Source: ZC4RG29 sp036563875 (lineage in GTDB: Bacteria > Bacteroidota > Bacteroidia > Cytophagales > Cyclobacteriaceae). From it: a stretch of 6,542 bases of DNA. Each line of letters begins with the position of its first letter. Positions within the stretch are counted from its first letter, which is position 1. The position numbers and the translations under genes were made by a program. This document shows positions 1 through 6,062 of this stretch, piece after piece. The DNA is taken from assembly GCA_036563875.1 (NCBI GenBank), contig DATCLO010000024.1, forward strand, positions 1 to 6,542, given 5' to 3'. The notes below the pieces were generated by a model. It ran no database searches. It saw only the letters and a program-made list of their open reading frames with translations, and was not told the origin of the DNA.

Positions 1-1
1 C

Positions 2-1174
2 GTTTCGATTTTCGGCAAATCGTATCAGAAGCAACTTGCACCCTGCAGCGAGGAAACCGACCTCGTGAAGTTGCATGGTTACGTCGGCCGACCGGACTCG
101 GCCAAGCGAACACGCGGCGAGCAATTCATTTTCGTAAACAACCGCTACATCCGGAGCAATTACCTTCACCATGCGGTGATGACGGCATTCGAAGGTCTCC
201 TTCCGGAAGGAGCCTATCCGTTCTACACGATTTTCCTGGAGATCGATCCCCGTCATATCGACGTCAACATTCACCCGACAAAAACGGAAATCAAGTTCGA
301 TGACGAACGCTCTATATATGGAGTAGTCCTTGCTGCCGTGCGCCAGGCAATTGGTGCGCACAACCTCATGCCGGCTATCGACTTCCAGGAAGACGTCAAC
401 ATCATGTCACGCCTGGAGAAGGCATCATCCGAACAGGCACGCGAGATTTATTTCGACGAGCGATTCAACACACCCCTGCAGCGCAGCAACCTTCAGCGAT
501 GGGAGGAGTTGCTCGACACCTCGTCGCTTGCACAGTCGCCAACACAACCGGTTCGTGAACTCCGCTTTGAGAGTGCAGTCAATCAGCCCGATCAGGCGCC
601 CGCGGTAGACCGATGGCTTGTTCAGCTGGATAACCGGTACATCCTTCGTCAGGTACGTGCCGGACTGATGATCGTCGACCAGCAGGCGGCGCATGAACGA
701 ATCCTGTTCGAGCGGAATCTCGAACGACTCATGAACAGAAGCGGAGAAAGTCAGCAATCACTCTTTCCGCAAACGGTCGAGATGAGTCCCGCCGACTTCG
801 CACTGATATTGGAGATGACACCGGAGATTCGGGCGCTTGGATTTCGGTTCGAGGTCTTTGGTCGATATTCATTCCTTGTGGAAGGTATCCCTGCACATGT
901 CAACGCCGGCCGCGAGAAGGAGCTGTTCGAAGGGCTACTGGAACAATTCAAGTTGAATCAGGCCACGCTGTCGCTGCCGATCAACGAGAATCTGGCTCTC
1001 GCCCTGGCACGACGTGCGTCCATAAGGACCGGTCAGCCGCTTCAAAAGGAGGAAATGGCTAGCCTCATAGATCAGCTTATGGCCTGCCGGACGCCGAATC
1101 TGACGCCCGACGGAAAACCAACGTTCTTTATTTTTGAGTTTGGTAAAATCGAAAGTTACTTTAGTCGTCCTTAA
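2..1174 (+). CDS. mutL: DNA mismatch repair protein MutL, 3' part (5' end outside window)
   Basis: MutL is the ATP-dependent dimeric matchmaker of mismatch repair that links MutS to downstream nicking and excision. The frame is open from base 2, so the gene begins upstream; the GTG at 65 is internal. About 390 residues remain. The first part is the end of the GHKL/transducer domain, with the family motifs QFIFVNNRYI (bases 122-151) and VNIHPTKTEIKF (263-298). A variable, fairly short linker follows (about 380-600), then the C-terminal dimerisation domain. That domain carries DQQAAHERILFE (677-712), a form of the endonuclease motif DQHA(X)2E(X)4E, then ARRASIRTG (1007-1033), TPDGKPT (1103-1123) and a terminal FSR. 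The metal-binding Cys and His positions known from nuclease-type MutL (ACK, CPHGRP) are here Arg, Thr and Asp. Only the Asp and Glu residues of the first motif remain. The TAA stop lies 27 bases before the first rhomboid gene. Identity is very secure; nuclease status is open. Confidence 0.96.
   Translation, partial: VSIFGKSYQKQLAPCSEETDLVKLHGYVGRPDSAKRTRGEQFIFVNNRYIRSNYLHHAVMTAFEGLLPEGAYPFYTIFLEIDPRHIDVNIHPTKTEIKFDDERSIYGVVLAAVRQAIGAHNLMPAIDFQEDVNIMSRLEKASSEQAREIYFDERFNTPLQRSNLQRWEELLDTSSLAQSPTQPVRELRFESAVNQPDQAPAVDRWLVQLDNRYILRQVRAGLMIVDQQAAHERILFERNLERLMNRSGESQQSLFPQTVEMSPADFALILEMTPEIRALGFRFEVFGRYSFLVEGIPAHVNAGREKELFEGLLEQFKLNQATLSLPINENLALALARRASIRTGQPLQKEEMASLIDQLMACRTPNLTPDGKPTFFIFEFGKIESYFSRP
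1133..1164 (+). promoter_or_regulatory. possible Bacteroidota-type promoter inside the mutL 3' end
   Basis: TTTG at 1133-1136 is followed after 20 bases by TACTTTAG at 1157-1164, one mismatch from the TAnnTTTG element at -7. Transcription would start near 1169-1171, about 30 bases before the first rhomboid start codon. It would give the two rhomboid genes expression independent of mutL. It lies in coding sequence, so chance matches are likely. This is inference from a pattern only. Confidence 0.3.
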
Positions 1175-1201
1175 ATCTGCGATTTGATTTAATCCATCCC
1201 T

Positions 1202-1840
1202 ATGTTCAGACTCACCCCTGTCGTCAAGAACCTGATCGTAATTTGTGCGCTCGTATTCCTTGCCCAGAAATTAGCCCCCAGTGCCGAGTTTCTTTGCACG
1301 ATAGCCGGTGTCCGTTATGCCGACTTTACGGACGTCGTCACCGGGTACCTGTCGATGTGGAGCTATAAGTCGGATTGCTTTAAGCCGTACCAGTTGTTCA
1401 CGTACATGTTCGTCCATGGCGGCTTCTCGCATATCTTCTTTAACATGCTGGCGCTGGCCTTCATTGGTCCCACGCTCGAAACGTACTGGGGACCCAGGCG
1501 CTTTCTGGCGTTTTATTTGGCTACGGGAATCGGTGCGGCGGTATTTAGTATCTTAGTCAACTTTTTCTTTGGCGCAGGGGAGTTTGGCGTAATGGTGGGC
1601 GCCTCGGGTGCCATTTATGGAGTTTTGATGGGTTTTGGCATGACTTTCCCTAATATGGAAGTGATGCTGCTGTTCCCGCCGATTCCCATAAAGGCGAAAT
1701 ACCTGGTCTTCCTGCTGGGCGGGCTTACGTTTCTAATGGACCGGAGCGGGCAGGTGGCACACTTTACTCACCTCGGCGGCGTTGTGGTAGCGTTTGGTCT
1801 CATCATGGCGTGGCGAAAACAGGGAGGTAGGTATTGGTGA
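1202..1840 (+). CDS. rhomboid family intramembrane serine protease (first of tandem pair)
   Basis: This is a 212-residue polytopic membrane protein of the rhomboid family, which cleaves transmembrane substrates inside the bilayer with a Ser-His dyad. Visible hallmarks are HGGFSHIFFN (residues 72-81, the His/Asn residues that help form the oxyanion hole), WGPRRF in the L1 loop (96-101), GASGAIYG (133-140) with catalytic Ser135, and AHFTHLGG (186-193) with catalytic His190. Hydrophobic stretches near residues 8-22, 66-90, 100-122, 130-148, 160-178 and 190-204 fit the usual six-helix core. There is no extra domain. The region from about 25 to 65 is longer than in minimal rhomboids and contains Cys32 and Cys59. 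The ATG at 1202 lies 27 bases after mutL, and no Shine-Dalgarno is visible. The next rhomboid starts 24 bases after its stop, so the two are probably co-transcribed. It should be active; the substrate is unknown. Confidence 0.94.
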   Translation: MFRLTPVVKNLIVICALVFLAQKLAPSAEFLCTIAGVRYADFTDVVTGYLSMWSYKSDCFKPYQLFTYMFVHGGFSHIFFNMLALAFIGPTLETYWGPRRFLAFYLATGIGAAVFSILVNFFFGAGEFGVMVGASGAIYGVLMGFGMTFPNMEVMLLFPPIPIKAKYLVFLLGGLTFLMDRSGQVAHFTHLGGVVVAFGLIMAWRKQGGRYW

Positions 1841-1854
1841 GACCGATGAAGAAC

Positions 1855-1859
1855 GGAGG
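1855..1859 (+). promoter_or_regulatory. Shine-Dalgarno-like ribosome binding site of the second rhomboid
   Basis: GGAGG sits five bases before the ATG at 1865 and supports that start. It is the only convincing purine-rich site in front of any start in this window; the other genes have none, as is usual in Bacteroidota, where initiation depends little on anti-SD pairing. Confidence 0.6.
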
Positions 1860-1864
1860 ATTAC

Positions 1865-2758
1865 ATGTTCGACGACTTTAAACAGGCCTTTAATCGGTAC
1901 AACAACGCACACATTCAGATCATCATCATCAACGTGGTGATCTTCCTTGCGTTGGCTGTACTCAAGGTGTTCTCAATGATTTTAGGTGCTGAAGGATTCT
2001 TCTTCCTTCTTCACCACAACATTGCTATACCTGCCTTGTTTTCTGATTTTATGGTGCGGCCATGGACGATCGTGACCTATGCCTTTGTCCACGACCTCAG
2101 CGATATCTTCCACATCCTCTTCAATATGCTGATCCTTTACTGGTTCGGCCGCCTTTTCGTGGAATACCTGGGTAGCGACAAATTAATTGCGGTCTACGTG
2201 CTTGGCTTCCTGGCAGGGGCCATTATGTTTCTGCTCGCATACAATCTTATACCTTTTTATAAACAGAACATACCGGGCGGCGGCATGGTGGGTGCCTCGG
2301 CAGCAGTTAACGCCGTAGTTGTTGCCTGTGCTACCCTCGTGCCCAACTACACATTTTTCCTTCTGTTGCTGGGTCCGGTTCGCATTAAGTACATCGCGGC
2401 TTTCTTTGTTGTCGTGTCATTCATCGGTACCGTAGGTTCCAACGCAGGAGGAAACCTTGCACACCTCGGTGGCGCACTCATTGGATACTTGTACATCAAG
2501 CAACTCAAGGCAGGCCACAACATTGGTGGATGGGTCACTTTCCTGCTCGACTGGTTCAGAAGAATTCTCAAGCCTCAGGCCCGCGTGAAAGTTACCTACC
2601 GCGGACAGCGAAAGAAAACTAAGGAAAGTCGTAAACCCACGAGCGATCGCGTCTCGCAGGATGAGATCGATGCTATTCTTGACAAGATATCCGAAGGTGG
2701 ATATGAAAGCCTGACGCGTGAGGAAAAAGAAAAACTCTTCAACGCTTCGCGGAAATAA
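1865..2758 (+). CDS. rhomboid family intramembrane serine protease with C-terminal cytosolic tail (DUF6576-like)
   Basis: This is a 297-residue rhomboid paralogue. The membrane core runs from about residue 17 to 212. It has HILFN (83-87), GASAA (143-147) with catalytic Ser145, and AHLGG (199-203) with catalytic His200, so the dyad is intact. It differs from its neighbour: the catalytic motif is GASAA rather than GASGA, the extra His three residues before the catalytic His is Asn197, and a longer loop lies near 127-140. After the last helix come an amphipathic stretch with WFRRIL, a strongly basic linker (about 240-262), and an acidic-basic helical tail. The tail has the motif DEIDAILDKISEGGYESLT (residues 266-284), which resembles the short domain often found at the end of Bacteroidota rhomboids (I recall it as DUF6576). 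It follows the first rhomboid by 24 bases and has a clear Shine-Dalgarno. Its last 20 bases overlap the end of the opposing hydrolase gene. The substrate is unknown. Confidence 0.93.
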   Translation: MFDDFKQAFNRYNNAHIQIIIINVVIFLALAVLKVFSMILGAEGFFFLLHHNIAIPALFSDFMVRPWTIVTYAFVHDLSDIFHILFNMLILYWFGRLFVEYLGSDKLIAVYVLGFLAGAIMFLLAYNLIPFYKQNIPGGGMVGASAAVNAVVVACATLVPNYTFFLLLLGPVRIKYIAAFFVVVSFIGTVGSNAGGNLAHLGGALIGYLYIKQLKAGHNIGGWVTFLLDWFRRILKPQARVKVTYRGQRKKTKESRKPTSDRVSQDEIDAILDKISEGGYESLTREEKEKLFNASRK

Positions 2759-3614
2759 GCGCTCTTATCTCTTTGGCCAGCACATCAGGCTGCTCTTCAT
2801 GAACGAAATGCCCAACGTTATCAAGTGTGACAATGCGGGCCTCCGGAAAAAGCTTGCGCCACTTCTCAAGTTCATACGGTTGGACGAACTTGTCGCCCAT
2901 ACCCCATACGATGGCTTTGGGTATGTCTTTTAATACGCCAAGTTGTTGTCGGATGGATTCCCACCAGCTGCCTGCATCCAGCAACTCCCTCGCGAACGCA
3001 TAAGTTGCAATTCGTGACGCCGCATCCGGCAACGCATTCCGATAGTGACTGTGGATTTCACGGGTGAGCTTCTTGCGGTCAGCATACGCAGCTGGCATGA
3101 TGGCATTAACCGGAAAGTTCAACTGCCGATACATGAACCGACCCAACCACGTTCGCATCACGCGCGCTGGTTTTGCGTAGCGTGGATCGTCGGCTACAGA
3201 CCAGCACCAAGTGTTGGTGAGAAGAATAGCGCTTACGTTTTGCGGATTTCGAACAGCATAGTGAAGTCCGATGCCGCCACCAAAATCGTTTGCGACAATG
3301 GTAATGTTTTGCAGACCCAGTGTCTTGACAAGCTGCTCCAGTCGTTCCGCGTGTGCCTTGCAGGTGTATTCCTCTCCCGGAGGTTTTTCTGACAGCCCAA
3401 AACCGAGCATGTCAGGAGCAACGCATCGAAGTGAGGGTCTTAGATCTCCGATTACGTGCCGGTAGCCAAACGACCACTCCGGCGTGCCATGCAAAAACAG
3501 TATTACGTCGCCGCTTCCTTCATCTACATAATGAAGTTCACATTCGCCGATCTTAAGCCATTGAGACCGGAAAGGAAAGAGCGATGGATCAACCCACGAA
3601 GGCGCTGTTTTCAT
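2739..3614 (-). CDS. alpha/beta hydrolase, haloalkane-dehalogenase-like
   Basis: This is a 291-residue single-domain alpha/beta hydrolase with a helical cap, likely cytoplasmic since no signal peptide is seen. Numbered from the ATG at 3614, it has the oxyanion-side motif HGTPEWSF (42-49), the nucleophile elbow ANDFGGGIG (108-116) with Asp110 as predicted nucleophile, WGMGDKF (237-243) with Asp241 as the likely acid, and VGHFVHEEQPD (267-277) with His269 as base. An Asp nucleophile is the mark of dehalogenase and epoxide-hydrolase relatives rather than Ser esterases. The residue after the nucleophile is Phe111, where characterised haloalkane dehalogenases have a halide-binding Trp. The HG-x-P position is Thr rather than Asn or Glu. 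The real substrate is therefore uncertain. An upstream in-frame TTG (3629) would add five residues, but the ATG fits family N-termini better. It runs convergent to the second rhomboid with overlapping ends. Confidence 0.88.
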   Translation of the reverse strand: MKTAPSWVDPSLFPFRSQWLKIGECELHYVDEGSGDVILFLHGTPEWSFGYRHVIGDLRPSLRCVAPDMLGFGLSEKPPGEEYTCKAHAERLEQLVKTLGLQNITIVANDFGGGIGLHYAVRNPQNVSAILLTNTWCWSVADDPRYAKPARVMRTWLGRFMYRQLNFPVNAIMPAAYADRKKLTREIHSHYRNALPDAASRIATYAFARELLDAGSWWESIRQQLGVLKDIPKAIVWGMGDKFVQPYELEKWRKLFPEARIVTLDNVGHFVHEEQPDVLAKEIRALISAKR

Positions 3615-3625
3615 ATTGGGGCTAT

Positions 3626-3658
3626 CCAAGATAGCACACAGCTCTCGACATTTCCAAG
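3626..3658 (-). promoter_or_regulatory. possible promoter of the alpha/beta hydrolase gene
   Basis: Read on the minus strand, CTTG (3658-3655) is followed after 21 bases by TATCTTGG (3633-3626), which differs from TAnnTTTG at one place. A start of transcription near 3621 would leave a leader of only about 8 bases before the ATG at 3614. The TTG at 3629 would then lie inside the promoter, which favours the ATG start. The rest of the 105-base gap (3615-3719) shows no convincing terminator hairpin or small gene. Confidence 0.3.
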
Positions 3659-3719
3659 ATCATGCAGGTTCGCAGATTTGGGGGCTACGATTTCTACGGT
3701 CTTCGAATTTCGTTTCGTA

Positions 3720-4430
3720 TTACTGACACCAATAACTCACCCGACAAAAGTAATTGTCCAGAATACCCGCTACTTCTTCCGTCGTTTTGTATTCGATGCT
3801 TTCCAGAAGGTGGAGATTAAAATTTTCGATAGCGGTGTAGTAGGCGTTTTCTGTAAGGGAATACTTCCGGATCATTTCGTACTTGAACAGCGGATCCGCT
3901 ACCAGTTTCGCATAAGCTTCTACGCGCTGGTTGGCTTCCAGGTATCGGAACAACTTTCGTTTCTCCCGTTGCGCGCGGGAGAAATAATCGAACGACACGC
4001 CAGACCCCGAAGCGAGTGGGGCGGGCCGTGATATTCGCTGCTCGATTTCAGCTTTTTCCTTGATGAGGGGAGACCTGACAAAAGGCGCCGTCACAAGCAC
4101 CGGGTGAAGGTAGGTAACGTCCTCTGCCATGACGATAATGATGTCCTCCTCGTGTACGAGGACAGGAAAACGGACGGGGCGATAACCAACGCTGCTGAAA
4201 GTGAGAGTATCAAATGGAGCGGCGACGATGCTGAAGGCACCTTTTTGATCTGAGATTACACCACCAGCACCACTGGCGCGAACGTGCACACCGGGAATCG
4301 CTTTGAAAGTCACGGAGTCGATCACGATCCCGCTGACCCGAACCTGCGCATAGGCATGCGGCGCCAGCCCGAAACCGATCAGCAGCAACGCCCACAGCGC
4401 TAAATTCCTTGCCCGGCAAACTCCTCTCAT
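3720..4430 (-). CDS. secreted protein with CarboxypepD_reg-like beta-sandwich domain
   Basis: This 236-residue protein is probably exported. It has a basic N-terminus (MRGVCRAR), a hydrophobic core to about residue 22 and a likely signal peptidase I site at AYA-Q (28/29). Residues about 31-102 match the carboxypeptidase-D-like regulatory fold common in Bacteroidota surface proteins: VSGIVIDSVTFKAIPGVHV, then GVISDQKGAFSI, then DTLTFSSVGYRP. There is no TonB plug or barrel, so it is not a SusC-type receptor. The remaining part (about 105-236) is charged and largely helical, followed by a conserved-looking end with two Cys residues (229, 235). Its ATG overlaps the rlmN stop as ATGA (4427-4430), so translation is probably coupled and the gene belongs to the rlmN transcript. 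Molecular function is not known; a periplasmic or envelope role is inferred from the signal peptide and fold only. Confidence 0.85.
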   Translation of the reverse strand: MRGVCRARNLALWALLLIGFGLAPHAYAQVRVSGIVIDSVTFKAIPGVHVRASGAGGVISDQKGAFSIVAAPFDTLTFSSVGYRPVRFPVLVHEEDIIIVMAEDVTYLHPVLVTAPFVRSPLIKEKAEIEQRISRPAPLASGSGVSFDYFSRAQREKRKLFRYLEANQRVEAYAKLVADPLFKYEMIRKYSLTENAYYTAIENFNLHLLESIEYKTTEEVAGILDNYFCRVSYWCQ

Positions 4431-5476
4431 CCAATCTTGTTAGCCAGCTGTCCGCAGGCGGCATCAATGTCCTTTCCGCGGCTCTTCCGGATGCGGGTTG
4501 TGATTCCATTGCTTTCCAGCAGCTGCATCAGATTCTGAATCACCTGCTCCGATGCCTGTTTGAACGCGTCGTCCCCAATGGTATTGTATTCGATCAGGTT
4601 AACCTTGCAGGGAACAACCTTGCAGAACTTAAGCAGTGCCGCTGCATGCTCGGGTGTGTCGTTGATCCCTTGCCAAACGACGTATTCATACGTGACTTTC
4701 CGTTTTGTGCGGGAATACCAATAACGAAGCGCATCAGCAAGATCTTCAAGCCGATTCGAGTCATTGATTGGCATGATAGAGGAACGCGTTTCGTTGATCG
4801 CAGCATGCAGCGACACAGCTAGGTTGAACTTGACGTCGTCGTCCGCCATCTTACGGATCATGCGGGCAATTCCTACGGTGGACACTGTGATACGCCGCGA
4901 AGCGAAGTTCAGCCCGTTTTGCGATGTTATCTTCTCGATTGCACCGATTACGTTGCTGTAGTTCAATAGCGGCTCGCCCATCCCCATAAAGACGATGTTG
5001 GTGAGAGGTCGACCGAAGAATAATTGTGCCTGATCGCGAATCGCTACGACCTGATCGTAAATCTCGTCCACCGACAAATTGCGCATGCGCTTGAGCTTTG
5101 CCGTTGCACAGAAGCGGCAGTCGAGACTGCATCCAACCTGCGACGACACACAAGCAGTAATCCGGCGTTCGTGTGGAATGAGAACGGACTCCACCACCAG
5201 GCCATCGTGCAATTTCACAGCATTCTTGATTGTACCATCCGCGCTGCGTTGCATGCGGTCGATGTGTAGAAGACGAAAGGAAAAATTCTCTTTCAGCAAC
5301 TCGCGGGTGGCCAGCGACAGGTTCGTCATTTGATCGAAATCCCGCGCAGCCTTCATCCAAATCCACTCGTAGACCTGCTTGGCGCGGTATTCCTTTTCGC
5401 CGTGAGCCACAAAAAAGGCCTTCATCTCGTCAAGAGACAGTTTTCGGATGTCCTGCTTATCGGCCGTAGTGATCAT
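4427..5476 (-). CDS. rlmN: 23S rRNA (adenine(2503)-C(2))-methyltransferase RlmN
   Basis: RlmN is a radical-SAM enzyme that methylates C2 of A2503 in 23S rRNA; in E. coli it also modifies A37 of some tRNAs. The 349-residue length is normal. Numbered from the ATG at 5476: the N-terminal accessory domain spans about 1-95. CVSSQVGC (109-116) contains Cys109, equivalent to the Cys that resolves the protein-RNA crosslink. The cluster motif CSLDCRFC (116-123) holds Cys116, Cys120 and Cys123 for the 4Fe-4S cluster. MGMGEPLLN (164-172) is the SAM-binding GEP-type motif. RKSRGKDIDAACG (330-342) carries the methyl-carrier Cys341. All key residues are present, and the motifs fit RlmN rather than an acquired Cfr. 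An in-frame TTG eight codons upstream (5500) is less likely as start, because it would lie upstream of the predicted promoter. The lipocalin-like gene ends 32 bases upstream, and the next gene overlaps its stop by 4 bases. Confidence 0.97.
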   Translation of the reverse strand: MITTADKQDIRKLSLDEMKAFFVAHGEKEYRAKQVYEWIWMKAARDFDQMTNLSLATRELLKENFSFRLLHIDRMQRSADGTIKNAVKLHDGLVVESVLIPHERRITACVSSQVGCSLDCRFCATAKLKRMRNLSVDEIYDQVVAIRDQAQLFFGRPLTNIVFMGMGEPLLNYSNVIGAIEKITSQNGLNFASRRITVSTVGIARMIRKMADDDVKFNLAVSLHAAINETRSSIMPINDSNRLEDLADALRYWYSRTKRKVTYEYVVWQGINDTPEHAAALLKFCKVVPCKVNLIEYNTIGDDAFKQASEQVIQNLMQLLESNGITTRIRKSRGKDIDAACGQLANKIG

Positions 5477-5481
5477 GAGTG

Positions 5482-5489
5482 CAAAGGTA
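5482..5489 (-). promoter_or_regulatory. TAnnTTTG-type -7 element in front of rlmN
   Basis: Read on the minus strand, TACCTTTG (5489-5482) matches the Bacteroidota -7 consensus exactly, in the 32-base gap between the lipocalin-like gene and rlmN. No good TTTG is present about 20 bases upstream, at the -33 place. Transcription would begin about 2 bases before the ATG at 5476, giving an almost leaderless rlmN message. Pattern-based inference only. Confidence 0.4.
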
Positions 5490-5508
5490 CGCAAAAGCAA
5501 AGAAGGGC

Positions 5509-5943
5509 TCAGCGGTCGGGGAGCCGAACAAAAATGCGGGTTTCGCAGGCCCTGGAGGCTTCGGAAAAGACGAGGGAGTCAGCACTGAGGCGATCTACGT
5601 CGTATGCGCCGAGCAACAGCCTCGATTTCTTATCCAGAAAGTAGATTTTTCCTTCGCTAAAGCGATAGAGAAAGGTATTCTTTTTTGACGAGCGTCGTGT
5701 GTCGAGGAGCCGGATCGTTTCCTCCCCGCTGTTGTCATCCTTGAATTCGATCACGCTGGGCGTGCCGGAATCGCGACTGCGAATATCCTGGAGGAGGTCG
5801 CCTGTGGCCTCATCCTCATCCATTTCGTTCTCGAGACATGTGTTGTGTCGTACAAGCTGCCAGGTGCCTACTAACGATTGCGCCGCAGACCGGAAGGGGA
5901 GGGAAATGAAAGCAGCCAGTATTGCGATCAAAAGGGCTTTCAT
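5509..5943 (-). CDS. small secreted lipocalin-like protein
   Basis: This is a 144-residue protein with a clear signal peptide: MKALLIAILAAFISLPF, then a likely cleavage after SAA (21) before QSLVGTW. The mature part begins with SLVGTWQLVRHNTC, the G-x-W-x-L opening of lipocalin-like beta-barrel domains, and continues with alternating strand-like stretches (VIEFKDD, TIRLLD, TFLYRFSEGKIYFL, RLLLGAYDVDRLSADSLVF, TRIFVRL). Cys36 and Cys133 could pair as a disulfide. The acidic insert EDEA (about 43-46) lies in a loop. The frame is open upstream to 6126, but that part is low-complexity and crosses the intergenic region; the ATG at 5943 directly before the signal peptide is the evident start. It reads in the same direction as rlmN, 32 bases away, so it may be the first gene of that operon. 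Ligand and role are unknown; the domain assignment rests on the opening motif and strand pattern. Confidence 0.75.
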   Translation of the reverse strand: MKALLIAILAAFISLPFRSAAQSLVGTWQLVRHNTCLENEMDEDEATGDLLQDIRSRDSGTPSVIEFKDDNSGEETIRLLDTRRSSKKNTFLYRFSEGKIYFLDKKSRLLLGAYDVDRLSADSLVFSEASRACETRIFVRLPDR

Positions 5944-6062
5944 GGGGCGCTTTTTAATTGAAGTAAAGTTAGCCAAAATCCGTTGAAAAGTTGCTCTTTT
6001 GCGGATGAATACCCGACCCTGGGGTATTTCCATAAACGGGCCAATTTTGCGGGGCGCCGCAC
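5944..6062. promoter_or_regulatory. divergent intergenic region (lipocalin-like gene / DUF1611 gene)
   Basis: These 119 bases separate two head-to-head genes and must hold both promoters unless transcription reads through. On the minus strand TAACTTTA (5971-5964) is one base from TAnnTTTG and would start the lipocalin-like transcript about 15 bases before its ATG. On the plus strand CAATTTTG (6042-6049) is one base from the same element. Neither has a good TTTG at the -33 place. A short dyad ACCC-TG-GGGT at 6016-6025 lies between them and could be an operator, but it is too short to claim. Confidence 0.4.
6048..6061 (+). other. small GC-rich inverted repeat directly before the DUF1611 start
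   Basis: TGCGG (6048-6052) and CCGCA (6057-6061) are perfect inverted arms around the loop GGCG, ending one base before the ATG at 6063. In RNA this would be a five-pair hairpin abutting the start codon. It overlaps the possible -7 element, so it would be in the message only if transcription begins further upstream. Confidence 0.35.

Noticed and set aside
65..67. GTG as start of a shorter mutL-like gene
   Set aside because: The frame is open upstream to base 2 with plausible MutL sequence, and the window simply begins inside the gene.
425..757. Minus-strand open frame of 110 codons inside mutL
   Set aside because: Antisense to a well-conserved gene with no recognisable domain or expression signal.
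3615..3629. TTG start five codons upstream of the hydrolase ATG
   Set aside because: It lies within the predicted -7 element and lengthens the N-terminus beyond the family pattern; no ribosome site supports it.
3660..3719. Possible terminator between the CarboxypepD_reg-like gene and the hydrolase
   Set aside because: Only short AT-rich inverted bits around TTCGAA are present; no GC-rich stem followed by a T run on the minus strand.
3456..4031. Plus-strand open frame of 191 codons across the hydrolase start, the gap and the CarboxypepD_reg-like gene
   Set aside because: It is antisense to two well-supported genes, resembles no known domain, has many Arg, Phe and Cys residues typical of an antisense shadow, and has no promoter or ribosome site.
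4851..5366. Minus-strand open frame of 171 codons inside rlmN in another frame
   Set aside because: It is fully inside rlmN, whose motifs are complete; the composition (many Arg, His and Ser) is that of a frame shadow.
5477..5500. TTG start eight codons upstream of the rlmN ATG
   Set aside because: The added residues are not seen in RlmN as I know it, and the codons coincide with the predicted promoter.
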